From: CFX2 sp014338005
GTDB taxonomy: Bacteria > Chloroflexota > Anaerolineae > Aggregatilineales > Phototrophicaceae
Assembly (NCBI GenBank): GCA_030263555.1
Contig: SZPE01000002.1
Location: 1-64,000 of the forward strand
Direction: 5' to 3'
DNA length: 64,000 nt
Below the pieces are notes generated by a model. The model was not told the origin of the DNA. It did no database searches and was given only the letters and a program-made list of their open reading frames with translations. Position 1 is the stretch's first letter; each line of letters starts with the position of its first letter. This document shows, piece after piece, positions 43,289 through 52,264 of the stretch. The position numbers were made by a program, and so were the translations under genes.

Positions 43289-43507
43289 CTAAAAAACCAG
43301 GCGTCCGGTCGCCAGCAGCAGCGCGATCCCCAGCACGCACACGTTCATGAACAAAAAGATCGTCAAAAACATGCGCTCGACCGCCGTCATGCCCAGGAAC
43401 AGTTTATCTACTTTATGTTCGGTATCTTCTTCGACGGCAAAAGCGTCGTCATCCTCCTCGAAGTCAAAATCGTTCTCGGCTGCGCTTTTCCGAAGATCGT
43501 CCAGCAT
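43289..43507 (-). CDS. Small acidic single-span membrane protein (72 aa)
   Basis: GAAGGAG lies seven bases before the ATG. The N-terminal 30 residues are very acidic (FEEDDDAFAVEEDTE), followed by KLFLGMTAVERMFLTIFLFMN and one hydrophobic helix (about 47-69). I recognise no family. It is the last gene of the birA / 458-aa run and may be co-transcribed. Confidence 0.75.
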   Translation of the reverse strand: MLDDLRKSAAENDFDFEEDDDAFAVEEDTEHKVDKLFLGMTAVERMFLTIFLFMNVCVLGIALLLATGRLVF

Positions 43508-43596
43508 ACAGCTTCTCCTTCAAAACTGCCCGTGCTTACCTCATTTTAGCACGATTGCCCCATCTGGCATCCGGTCGGGTATTAATTAAAGCCCTG

Positions 43597-44973
43597 TCAC
43601 GACGCGCGCCGCCAGTTCCCGTCCACCAGCCGGAACAACACCTCCTGGCGGCTGGCGGGGTCGTCGCCCACCTGCACTACCGCGCGCATCTGCGGCGTGC
43701 CGTCCGCGCCGCTTTCCAGCGGCGCTGAGATGACCACCTTCTGCAAATCCAACGGGGCGGCTGCAAAACGCTGGTAGGCCAGCTCGCGCACCATCGTTTC
43801 GCGGGTATCGTACAGCGCCAGAAAATTCACCTCATCCCGCCGCCGGATAAGCTCGTCTTCCGTCACCAGCCGCCAGGTCAGCAGATCGCGCCAGTCCAGG
43901 CTGGCCTGCTCAAGCGAGGCCACCCCCACCACCTGGTTGAAGATGCGCGCGTCGGAGTCCGGCTGCATAAGCTGAAGCAGGCGGCCAACGGCAGTTTCGC
44001 CGTAGTTCTGCGCCAAGCTGCCGATGAGGAAGGAATTGGTGTTCATCTCAACAAAACGCCCCACCAGCCAGGAAATCACAGCCTGCCGCAGATGATATAC
44101 GTCGGCGGGGTAAACAGGTTGTAGATTATTGGTCGCCGCCTGCACCAGCCGCTCCGCCAGCAGGCCTGCCGCGCTGAACTGGAGTTCCAGGTCGAACGGC
44201 ATGTCCGTCCGAGCGCGCCGGATGTAAGGGGATGGCACTTGCAGCAGCCAGGGATTATTATCCGACCAGGACATTTGCAAGCCTTCGTCCGGCACGATGT
44301 CCACCATAACCGCCGGCAGCGTACCGCAGGCCAGTGCCGCGCAGCCGATCCGAAGCCACTGCTCTAAGCGCGGCCCCAGGCTGGCCGCCAGGGGAGCGTC
44401 CACCGCCTGGTAACGCACCGAAACCCCCTGCCCGTCAAAGCGGCGCACGTCCCCCCAGAAGGTGTAGTCTGGCGGCACGTGCCGCCAGCCGTCATCGTAG
44501 CGCCAGTAAAACCAGATGCGCGTATACGGCACGCCGTCAATGATCTCCTCGACCGCCACCCGCGCCCGCGTCCGGTCAATCATCAGGTCGAGAATGCGCC
44601 CGGTAAGCCGGACGCTGCTGTTCAGTTTAAGCGCCTGGTAATCCTGAAAGGTCTGCTCCTGTTTTTGCAGCCATTCGCCGGATGCGCTGCGCTGTGCTGC
44701 CGAAAACGCGCCCCAATCGCCCAGCCGCAGCGCCGCGATTTCGGCGTCTACCGTATTTCGCAGCAGTTCTTCGACCGCATATTCAACCGTTTCCAGACGC
44801 AGGTAGATGAAACCGACAATTGCGCCAAAAATCGCCAGCACCCCCAGCACGAACAGCAGCAGGCGCAGCCGCCCCAACCGCCGGCGGCGTCGGGTTTCCG
44901 GGTCTTCGCCGGCGCTTTTGACGTGCGTCTGTTCGGCCTCAATTTCCCAGTCGAGTTTAATTCCCATGCTCAT
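43597..44973 (-). CDS. Uncharacterised membrane-anchored protein (458 aa)
   Basis: The protein has a basic cytosolic N-terminus (ETRRRRRLGRLR), one span (about 38-57) and a long extracytoplasmic part. The first extracytoplasmic 120 residues look like an alpha+beta NTF2-like unit (YAVEELLRNTVDAEIAALRLGDW ... FYWRYDDGWRHVPPD). The remainder is helical with a peptidase-MA-like look (AVISWLVGRFVEMN) but lacks a HExxH zinc motif. A final strand-rich segment ends VLFRLVDGNWRRAS, again NTF2-like. It overlaps the birA stop by 17 bases; Met at 44967 is an alternative start. Confidence 0.75.
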   Translation of the reverse strand: MSMGIKLDWEIEAEQTHVKSAGEDPETRRRRRLGRLRLLLFVLGVLAIFGAIVGFIYLRLETVEYAVEELLRNTVDAEIAALRLGDWGAFSAAQRSASGEWLQKQEQTFQDYQALKLNSSVRLTGRILDLMIDRTRARVAVEEIIDGVPYTRIWFYWRYDDGWRHVPPDYTFWGDVRRFDGQGVSVRYQAVDAPLAASLGPRLEQWLRIGCAALACGTLPAVMVDIVPDEGLQMSWSDNNPWLLQVPSPYIRRARTDMPFDLELQFSAAGLLAERLVQAATNNLQPVYPADVYHLRQAVISWLVGRFVEMNTNSFLIGSLAQNYGETAVGRLLQLMQPDSDARIFNQVVGVASLEQASLDWRDLLTWRLVTEDELIRRRDEVNFLALYDTRETMVRELAYQRFAAAPLDLQKVVISAPLESGADGTPQMRAVVQVGDDPASRQEVLFRLVDGNWRRAS

Positions 44974-45715
44974 CCGTTCCTAAAGCCACATCGCCGGCCA
45001 GGATGCAGCGCAGTTCGCCGCTGCCGTCCCGCACCCATAACGCGCCGGCTTCGTCCACCCGTTCGGCCAGGCCGCGCACCTCGCCGACAACCACCATCTG
45101 CCCCAAGGTTGTCAGCCGGGATTTCCAAGCCTCAAACAGCGCGGGCCGGCCCAGCAGCCCGCACCAATGGTCTACACTGTCCAGCAGGCCGACCAGCACT
45201 TCCAGCCGGTTCACCGGCCTGCCAAGCACTGCCTCCAGGCTGATGGCCGTCGTTTCCAGTTCCGTCCCGGTAAAATCCACCCGCACGTTCAGCCCCAGAC
45301 CCAACACTACACCCAGCAGCCGATCACCGTCCCAGACCGCTTCCGGCAGCACGCCGCAGATTTTCCGCCCATTCACCTGCACATCATTCGGCCATTTGAT
45401 GCCGGAGTCCTTTACGCCGAAGCGCAGCAGCGTATCGTGAATCGCCAGCGCGCCCAGCATGGTGATTTGCGAGATGAATTCAACACGCGGACGCACAATG
45501 ACCGACACCGCCAGCGCCGCGCCCGGCGGCGTCTGCCAGGAACGCCCCAGTCGCCCGCGCCCGCTGGTCTGTTCGTCGGCGACCACAACCGCGCCATCCG
45601 GCGCGCCCATTTTCAGCCACTCCAGCGCGATTTCGTTGGTGCTGCCGAGCCGTTCGTAATATCGCGCCGCGCGGGGTGTTAGCGCCTGCTGAATTCGCTC
45701 CGCCGTAAATTCCAT
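44957..45715 (-). CDS. birA: Biotin-[acetyl-CoA-carboxylase] ligase
   Basis: BirA attaches biotin to carrier proteins through biotinyl-AMP. The 252-aa protein has the catalytic ADEQTSGRGRLGRSW segment and GIKWPNDVQVNGRKICGVL, followed by a short C-terminal SH3-like domain. No N-terminal helix-turn-helix is present, so it is a monofunctional ligase and not a repressor. It is divergent from the HIT gene with 131 bases between them. Confidence 0.95.
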   Translation of the reverse strand: MEFTAERIQQALTPRAARYYERLGSTNEIALEWLKMGAPDGAVVVADEQTSGRGRLGRSWQTPPGAALAVSVIVRPRVEFISQITMLGALAIHDTLLRFGVKDSGIKWPNDVQVNGRKICGVLPEAVWDGDRLLGVVLGLGLNVRVDFTGTELETTAISLEAVLGRPVNRLEVLVGLLDSVDHWCGLLGRPALFEAWKSRLTTLGQMVVVGEVRGLAERVDEAGALWVRDGSGELRCILAGDVALGTDEHGN

Positions 45716-45787
45716 TCATCCCTCATGCTGTGGAAACGCAGCCTAACCGCCCAAATTGTATCATATCCCCCCGCGCCGCATCTCGAC

Positions 45788-45816
45788 TTGTTTCCGGCGT
45801 CCGGCCTCTTTATAAT
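45788..45816 (+). promoter_or_regulatory. Promoter candidate of the HIT hydrolase gene
   Basis: TTGTTT (45788-45793) and TATAAT (45811-45816) have 17-base spacing. The leader to the ATG at 45847 is about 24 bases. Confidence 0.6.
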
Positions 45817-45846
45817 CGAATTTGCGGCGGTTCAACGGACTCACGC

Positions 45847-46347
45847 ATGGACTATCTGTGGACACCCTGGCGTATGGCCTACATTCGCGGCGAAAAAAAG
45901 CCTGCCGGAGGCTGCATATTCTGTAAGCTGGCGGCGGTGCAGGATGATAACGGCCAGATCATCGCCCGGTCTGGTTACGTTTATGTCACACTCAACCTGT
46001 ATCCATACAACAACGGCCATCTGATGGTCATCCCCAACCAGCACACCGACACGCCCGAAAACCTGCCAACAGAAGCTCTGACTGACCTGATGCAAACCAC
46101 CAACCGGGCGCTGGCCGTGCTGCGGGCGGCGTACAACCCGCCGGCCTTCAACCTGGGCGCGAACATCGGCCCGGCGGCGGGCGCAGGCATCGCCGAACAT
46201 TATCACTTTCATATCGTCCCACGCTGGCCGGGGGACGCCAACTTCATGACGACCGTCGCCCATACGCGCGTCATCCCAGACACGCTGGACAATATCTACC
46301 ATGAACTGAAAGCCATCTGGCATCGTCTGTACCCGGAGGGTGGTTAA
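45847..46347 (+). CDS. HIT-family nucleotide hydrolase/phosphorylase
   Basis: With ATG at 45847 the protein is 166 aa and begins MDYLWTPWRMAYI, the usual start of the Ap4A-phosphorylase-like HIT subgroup; the in-frame Met at 45730 would precede the promoter. It has Cys23 and Cys26 (GGCIFCKL, one half of a zinc site), NGHLMVIPNQH, and the histidine triad EHYHFHIVPRW (His118, His120, His122). These enzymes cleave or phosphorolyse dinucleoside polyphosphates such as Ap4A. It is 42 bases upstream of the thiolase gene. Confidence 0.92.
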   Translation: MDYLWTPWRMAYIRGEKKPAGGCIFCKLAAVQDDNGQIIARSGYVYVTLNLYPYNNGHLMVIPNQHTDTPENLPTEALTDLMQTTNRALAVLRAAYNPPAFNLGANIGPAAGAGIAEHYHFHIVPRWPGDANFMTTVAHTRVIPDTLDNIYHELKAIWHRLYPEGG

Positions 46348-46389
46348 CCGTGCCTTCGGGAAATCATCCTTAGAGAAAGAGATTTTTTC

Positions 46390-47604
46390 ATGTCCACCAA
46401 CGGTAAAAACGAACGTGAAGCGGTCATCCTGACCAGCGTCCGCACGCCCAGCGGCAAGTTCCTGGGGGCGTTTGCGCCGCTCAGCGCCGTCGAACTGGGG
46501 CGCGCAGCGGTAAAAGCCGCCGTCGAGCGCAGCGGCATCAATCCGGCTGACGTGGATGAGGTCATCATGGGCAACGTTGTCAGCGCGGGCGTCGGCCAGG
46601 CGCTGCCCCGCCAGATCAGCATCGGCGCAGGCGTGCCGGATCACGTCGGCGGGCTGCTGATTAACAAAGCCTGCGGCAGCGGCCTGAAAGCCGTCATGCT
46701 GTCGGCCAGCGCTATCAAAGCCGGGGATGGCGACCTGTTCATTGCCGGCGGCACGGAAAGCATGAGCAGCGCGCCTTACCTCGTTACGTCCATGCGTCAG
46801 GGCAATAAATATGGCGATGTCCAGATGGTTGACTCCTTGCGGCATGATGGGCTGTGGTGTTCGCTGTGCAACTGGAGCATGGGCAGCGCGGCGGAGTTTA
46901 TCGCCCGGCAGTTTGAGGTCAGCCGCGAGGAGATGGACGAGTTCGCGCTCCGCAGCCACCGGCTCGCCGCGCAGGCTGCCGAAGCCGGCAGTTTTAAGGC
47001 CGAAATCGTCCCGATTACCATTCCAGGACGCAAGGGCGATATAATCGTTGACCAGGATGAGCCGATTCGGGCGGATACCTCGCTGGATGCGCTGGCGAAG
47101 CTCAAACCGGCCTTTGAAACCGATGGCCGCGTCACCGCCGGCAACGCGCCGGGCATGAACGACGGCGCATCAGCGGTGGTGGTCAGCAGCCGCGCCTACG
47201 CCGAACGGCACGGCCACCAGCCAGTGGCGCGCGTGGTCGCCTACGGGCAGGCCGCCGTTGACCCCGCCTGGCTGTTTTACGCGCCGGTGAAGGCCATCCC
47301 CATTGTCCTGGAACGCGCCGGCTGGACGATGGAGGATGTTGATCTGTTCGAGATCAACGAGGCGTTTGCCGCCCAGGTGCTGGCCGATATACGCGGCCTG
47401 GCACGTGACGGCCACCAACTGCCGGTGGAAAAACTGAACGTCAACGGCGGCGCGATTGCGCTCGGCCACCCCATCGGGGCCAGCGGCGCGCGCGTGCTGA
47501 CGACCTTAATTCATACCCTCAAAGCGCGCGGCCTCAAACGCGGCGTGGCGGCACTCTGTTTGGGCGGTTCGGAAGCGGTCGCGCTGGCAGTGGAGATCGA
47601 GTGA
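46390..47604 (+). CDS. Acetyl-CoA acetyltransferase (thiolase)
   Basis: This 404-aa thiolase has the nucleophilic Cys95 in INKACGSGLKAV, GGTESMSSAPY, the NVNGGAIALGHPIGASGAR His motif, and the final ALCLGGSEAV with the second catalytic Cys. Biosynthetic thiolases condense two acetyl-CoA to acetoacetyl-CoA; the degradative direction is also possible. No other beta-oxidation or mevalonate gene is nearby. An AGAAAGAG lies upstream of the ATG. Its stop overlaps the start of the GT-C gene as GTGA. Confidence 0.94.
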   Translation: MSTNGKNEREAVILTSVRTPSGKFLGAFAPLSAVELGRAAVKAAVERSGINPADVDEVIMGNVVSAGVGQALPRQISIGAGVPDHVGGLLINKACGSGLKAVMLSASAIKAGDGDLFIAGGTESMSSAPYLVTSMRQGNKYGDVQMVDSLRHDGLWCSLCNWSMGSAAEFIARQFEVSREEMDEFALRSHRLAAQAAEAGSFKAEIVPITIPGRKGDIIVDQDEPIRADTSLDALAKLKPAFETDGRVTAGNAPGMNDGASAVVVSSRAYAERHGHQPVARVVAYGQAAVDPAWLFYAPVKAIPIVLERAGWTMEDVDLFEINEAFAAQVLADIRGLARDGHQLPVEKLNVNGGAIALGHPIGASGARVLTTLIHTLKARGLKRGVAALCLGGSEAVALAVEIE

Positions 47605-50363
47605 CCGATTTTGCCGGAGATTCCCTGAGGGCGGGACGGCTGCCCGCCCTCCGTTCAATCCGAACTCTGTTTGGCCCTTTATTTTCTCGGCTCGACCCCG
47701 GTTATCTGGTCGCGGCGGTTTTGCCATTGATCGGCATCATCCCAACCTTCGGCGACGGTGTGATTAAATCGGCGGATGCGCCGCTGCACGTCCACCGCAT
47801 CTTCGCCATGACCACCCTGCTCCAGACCGGAAACCTGTGGCCGCGCTGGGTTCCCTGGTTTCACCTGGGCTACGGCTACCCGGTTTTCAACTTTTATCCG
47901 CCCGGCGTTTTTCACCTGGGCGGTTTATTGGGGCTGCTGGGTTTACCGATTCCGCTGGCATTCACGCTGGTCGGCGCGCTGGCCTGGATGCTCGGCAGCG
48001 TTGGCACGTATGCGCTGGCGCGGCGTTTTCTGCCCGGTTACGGCGCGCTCCTGGCGGCCATGCTGTGGGCCTACGCGCCCTCGCGCCTGTACGAAATCTG
48101 GCATCAGGGCAGCCTGCCGCAGATGATGTCCGCCGCGTTTGTTCCCTGGGTATTCTGGGGTCTGGTCACGGCAGCGCGGTTTCCCACCCGGCGCAGCCTG
48201 CTGGCGGTCGGCCTGCCGCTGGCCGGCATGGTGCTGACTCATCAGCCGGTGACGCTGGTGGCCGGGCTGTTTATCGCCCCGGCGGCGCTGTTACTGCCCC
48301 TGCTGTACGGCTGGCGCGCGCGCGCCACGCTGCCGCGCCGTCTGGGGACAGTTTTCGCCGGGCTGGTTCTGGGCGCGGGTCTGGCGGCCATCTTCCTGCT
48401 GCCGATGGCCGCCGAACTGCGTTACATCCAGGCGGCTGAGGACGCGCCGGATGTCATCCCCTACCTCATCAGCAACTTTTTGCAGCCCGGCGAGTTATTC
48501 AGCCAGCCGATTCCGATGGATTTAACCGACCTGCGTTTTGAACTGCCGACTACTTTTGGCCTGCTCAACGGCGTGTTGGGCGCGCTCGGTCTGCTGGCGC
48601 TAATACGCCGCCGGCGTTATACGGTCGCGGCGCTGCTGGCGCTGGCGCTGGCCTTCAACACGCTCATGTTGCTGGAAATTTCGCTGCCGCTGTGGGAACG
48701 GATTCCGTTCCTGGCCCAACTGCGCTTCCCGGCGCGGCTGCTGCGCGTCGGCGCGGTGTTCATCGCCCTGGCCGGCGGCGCGAGTTTGCTGCTGCTGCCC
48801 ACGCGCTGGCGGCTGGCCGGGTTGGGTGCGGCGCTGGCGCTGGCGCTGGTTTCCGCGCTGCCGCTGGTGTACCCCAACCAGCGGTTCGTCAACTGGGAAA
48901 ATCTATCGGCGCTGGACGAAATCCGCATGGAAACGGTCGAACACAACTGGGGGACGACCAGCTACGATGAATTTAACCCTATATGGGGGGAAAAACCCGG
49001 CTGGGACCCGGCGGTCGAGCCGGAGGAATACATCACTGACCCGCTGCGAATCGTCGTCAACCGGCTGGACATGATCCGCCAGTGGCCGGATTTGCAGGTC
49101 GAGCAGATAGACTCGTCCTCAGTACGGGTGACGGTCGCCAGCGCGCGACCGGTGCGCTTCCGGCAGTTTTATTTCCCCGGCTGGACGGCCACACTCAACG
49201 GCCAGCCGGTCGAAGTGTACCCGGAGGCGGAACTCGGCCAGATCACCATAAACGTGCCGGAAGGTGAACATATCATCACGCTGGCCTACACCGGCACGAC
49301 GGCGCAGACGCTTGGCGCGCTGGTCACGCTGGCGAGCCTGGGTCTTTGCGTCCTGCTGGTGGTGACAGGCCGCCAACCCCAAAGCGTCGAAACAGACCGG
49401 AAAACCGCCGCTGAAGAAGGTTCGCTCCCGCCGCGCCCCGCTGCGGCCATCCTGGCCGGGGTGGTGATTTTCGCGCTGGTGAACACGGTTTACATCACGC
49501 CGCAAACGCTGTGGTTTCGTCACCGTTCGCCGCCGGACAGCCCGGCTTACATGCAGACCCCGGTGCATGTCTCGTTTGGCGATACATTTGAACTGCTCGG
49601 TTACACGCTGGAACAGACGGACGCCGCGCCGGGCGACCTGCTGGCCGTAACACTGTACTGGCGGGCGCTGCATGAAATCGAACGCGAATACCGCCCGGTG
49701 GTGCAGCTTGTGAACCTGTCGCAGACGGCGGCCTGGGCGGCCAGCGAGCCGTTTTTCCCCGGCGGCGGCAATACTATCGGCTATACGCCTGACCGTTTCG
49801 CCTCGGACATTCACGTGATGCGGGTGTTCGAGGATGCGCCGCCCTATGCCGGGCGCATCAGCGTGCAGATGCTTGATGCCGCCACCAACGCGCCGCTGCG
49901 CCTGCCGGACGGAAGCGACCGGATTGTACTCGAACCGCTGATACGCATCCAGGGGCGCGGCGAGGCGCTGCCGTCATCGCTGGGCTACCGCTTCGATGAA
50001 ACGCTTGAACTGGCCTGCGCCGGGGTGACACGCGACGGCGGCCGCCTGAACATCCGGCTTGGCTGGATGGTGCGCCAATCGCCGGGGCAGGACGTGACGA
50101 CCTTCATACACGGCCTGGATGCAAACGGCCAGCAGATCGTCCAGAACGATGCGCCGCCGCTGGGCGCGGATTACCCGTCTTCGCTGTGGCTGCCGGGGCA
50201 AAATCTGCTGGCGATCTACAGCCTGCCCTGGGATGAGGCCATCCGGTCGGTTGCAGTCGGCCTGTACACGCCTGACCGGCGGCTGGCCGTCACGCAGAAC
50301 GGCCAGCCCGTGCCGGATAACCGCGTCATTCTGCCCTTAAACGAGGATACATGCTCGCCGTAA
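47601..50363 (+). CDS. PTPS-related (GT-C-like) membrane protein with two C-terminal beta-sandwich modules
   Basis: This 920-aa protein starts at a GTG overlapping the thiolase stop. Its membrane part is of the 6-pyruvoyl-tetrahydropterin-synthase-related type (PF10131): an acidic loop KSADAPLHVHRIFAM, WPRWVPWFHLGYGYPVFNFYPP split by a strand, and APSRLYEIWHQGSLPQ. An external YfhO-like part (FPGWTATLNGQPVEVYPE) follows, then a late span. The last 270 residues are two related beta-sandwiches (about 655-780 and 790-915) with LLAVTLYWRAL and FIHGLDANGQQIVQNDAPP, similar to those in three neighbours. It is probably a lipid-linked-sugar transferase; substrate unknown. Confidence 0.82.
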   Translation: MTDFAGDSLRAGRLPALRSIRTLFGPLFSRLDPGYLVAAVLPLIGIIPTFGDGVIKSADAPLHVHRIFAMTTLLQTGNLWPRWVPWFHLGYGYPVFNFYPPGVFHLGGLLGLLGLPIPLAFTLVGALAWMLGSVGTYALARRFLPGYGALLAAMLWAYAPSRLYEIWHQGSLPQMMSAAFVPWVFWGLVTAARFPTRRSLLAVGLPLAGMVLTHQPVTLVAGLFIAPAALLLPLLYGWRARATLPRRLGTVFAGLVLGAGLAAIFLLPMAAELRYIQAAEDAPDVIPYLISNFLQPGELFSQPIPMDLTDLRFELPTTFGLLNGVLGALGLLALIRRRRYTVAALLALALAFNTLMLLEISLPLWERIPFLAQLRFPARLLRVGAVFIALAGGASLLLLPTRWRLAGLGAALALALVSALPLVYPNQRFVNWENLSALDEIRMETVEHNWGTTSYDEFNPIWGEKPGWDPAVEPEEYITDPLRIVVNRLDMIRQWPDLQVEQIDSSSVRVTVASARPVRFRQFYFPGWTATLNGQPVEVYPEAELGQITINVPEGEHIITLAYTGTTAQTLGALVTLASLGLCVLLVVTGRQPQSVETDRKTAAEEGSLPPRPAAAILAGVVIFALVNTVYITPQTLWFRHRSPPDSPAYMQTPVHVSFGDTFELLGYTLEQTDAAPGDLLAVTLYWRALHEIEREYRPVVQLVNLSQTAAWAASEPFFPGGGNTIGYTPDRFASDIHVMRVFEDAPPYAGRISVQMLDAATNAPLRLPDGSDRIVLEPLIRIQGRGEALPSSLGYRFDETLELACAGVTRDGGRLNIRLGWMVRQSPGQDVTTFIHGLDANGQQIVQNDAPPLGADYPSSLWLPGQNLLAIYSLPWDEAIRSVAVGLYTPDRRLAVTQNGQPVPDNRVILPLNEDTCSP

Positions 50364-52264
50364 ACCGTATGACCCGCCGGGACGGGCTGCTGCTGGCGCT
50401 GGTGCTGCTGGTCGCCGCCCTGATGCGCCTGGGCGAACCCGGAATCATTGAGTTTTTGCACGACGAGGCCATGCTGTCGCTGATGGCGCAGGACTGGCTG
50501 GCCGGCGGCGATTTTCCGCTCACCGGCATTCCATCTTCGGTCGGCGTGCCGAACCCGCCCATCAGCGTTTACGTGCTGACCCTTCCCTATCTGCTGTCAT
50601 CTAATCCCCAGTTCGCCACGCTGTTCATCGCCGCGCTCAACGTGGCCGGCGTAGGGCTGCTGTGGTGGATCGCGCATCGCTATTTGGGCCGTGTGGCGGC
50701 GCTGGCCGCCGGGCTGGCCTATGCTCTCAACCCCTGGGCAATCCTCTACAGCCGCAAAATCTGGGCGCAGGACTTCCATACGCCCTTTCTGCTGCTGGCG
50801 ATTGTTTTGGGATTATATGGCTTCGGCGAGAACAAACGCTGGGCGCAGATCGCCTGCCTGCCGGTTCTGATGTTTGCCGTCCAGATTCACTTCGCGGCCT
50901 GGGCGCTGCTGCCGCTGTATCTGGTCTGCCTCTGGATAGGGCGCAAAACCCTCTCGGCGCGGGCGCTGTTTTTCAGTTTCGGCCTGGCGACAATGACGCT
51001 GGTGCCATTTCTGCTCGGCCTGTCGTCCACGTTGCAACAAGACCCGAACCGCATCGCCAATGCCGTCGCCCGTTCCGGTGAAGCCCTCACGCTCACACCC
51101 GATGCGTTGATTTTTAACGCTCGCCTCGCCACCGGCCTGGCGCTGGAAACCTGGGTCGCCCCGCAGCAGACCGCCGATCTGCTGGCAAGCGTTCCGCCCC
51201 CGGCGGGGCTGTGGCTGCTGGTCGGCACAGCGGTCGTGGTCGGCTTGGCCGCCGTCTGGATGCCGCCCTACCGCCGGCTGGCCCTCCTGCTGATTGTCTG
51301 GGTTGGGCTGCCGATGGCAGTTTTTTCGATCACCTGGACGCGCGTTTACCCGCATTATTTCATTGCCAGCATCCCGGCGCTGTGTTTGCTGGCGGGGGTT
51401 GGCCTGGCCTGGCTGGTGAACGCCGCGCCGGGTAAACCCTACAGCCGGACGGCGCTGCTGGCGGGATTCGGCGTGCTGCTGCTGACGCAGGGTTTGTGGT
51501 GGCGCGGCCTGCTGCGCTACCTGGATTCGACTGCCACGCCGGAAGGCTTCGGCCCGCCCATGCACTACTTGCTGGACGCGCGCGCGGCGCTGGCACAGCA
51601 CGATGATGTGCTGGTTATCAGCGATGGTTTTGAAATCCTCTACGATCAGGAGCCGGCCATCTGGCCGGTGATGCTGCGCGACACGGCGCGGTGCGTGCGC
51701 GCGCTGGCCGGGGATGGCGCAGCAGTTTTCCCGGCGGGCGCGTTTGCCGTCCTGGTCGCCCCCAACGCGCCGGATAACCTCCTCGGCAGTCTTTATCGAG
51801 CGGCTAAGGAGGTGGTTTTCCCGCTCCGCCCTGGCGAAGGCAGCTACCGCGTGTGGGCCTTCGAGGCCGCGCCGGAATGGAACGGCCCGGCGCTGACGGC
51901 GGTCGAAGCCGTGCGTTTTGAGAGCGGCATTCGGCTCACCGGTTATCATCTTCAGGCCGACCGGATGATTCTCGAATGGCAGCTGCCGGGACCGGTCGAG
52001 GCCGATTATCATTACTTCGGCCACTTTCTGGACGCAAACGGGGAAAAGATCGGCCAGCGCGATAACAGCCTGTGGCCGGGGCGCTTCTGGTGCGCAGGCG
52101 ACCGGATTCTTACATGGGCGGACATTAGCCTGCCGCCGGAAACAGCCATCCTGCGCGTCGGCCTGTACACGCTGGAAAACGGTGGCTTCATCAATGCCAG
52201 CGTATTCGACGAAACCGGAAATGTGGTCGGGACGTGGGCCGATATTCCGCTTAACGAATGGTGA
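50351..52264 (+). CDS. GT39/ArnT-like glycosyltransferase candidate
   Basis: The 637-aa protein overlaps the preceding gene by 13 bases (a Met at 50369 is the alternative start). After the first span it has the acidic motif IIEFLHDEAMLSLMAQDW, then a long series of spans to about residue 390. An external part follows, ending in one copy of the shared beta-sandwich (about 522-630): IRLTGYHLQADRMILEWQLPG-type strands split by a turn, FLDANGEKIGQRDN, and LRVGLYTLENG. Its 3' end overlaps the 3' end of the leftward GT-C gene by 14 bases. Confidence 0.8.
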   Translation: MLAVNRMTRRDGLLLALVLLVAALMRLGEPGIIEFLHDEAMLSLMAQDWLAGGDFPLTGIPSSVGVPNPPISVYVLTLPYLLSSNPQFATLFIAALNVAGVGLLWWIAHRYLGRVAALAAGLAYALNPWAILYSRKIWAQDFHTPFLLLAIVLGLYGFGENKRWAQIACLPVLMFAVQIHFAAWALLPLYLVCLWIGRKTLSARALFFSFGLATMTLVPFLLGLSSTLQQDPNRIANAVARSGEALTLTPDALIFNARLATGLALETWVAPQQTADLLASVPPPAGLWLLVGTAVVVGLAAVWMPPYRRLALLLIVWVGLPMAVFSITWTRVYPHYFIASIPALCLLAGVGLAWLVNAAPGKPYSRTALLAGFGVLLLTQGLWWRGLLRYLDSTATPEGFGPPMHYLLDARAALAQHDDVLVISDGFEILYDQEPAIWPVMLRDTARCVRALAGDGAAVFPAGAFAVLVAPNAPDNLLGSLYRAAKEVVFPLRPGEGSYRVWAFEAAPEWNGPALTAVEAVRFESGIRLTGYHLQADRMILEWQLPGPVEADYHYFGHFLDANGEKIGQRDNSLWPGRFWCAGDRILTWADISLPPETAILRVGLYTLENGGFINASVFDETGNVVGTWADIPLNEW

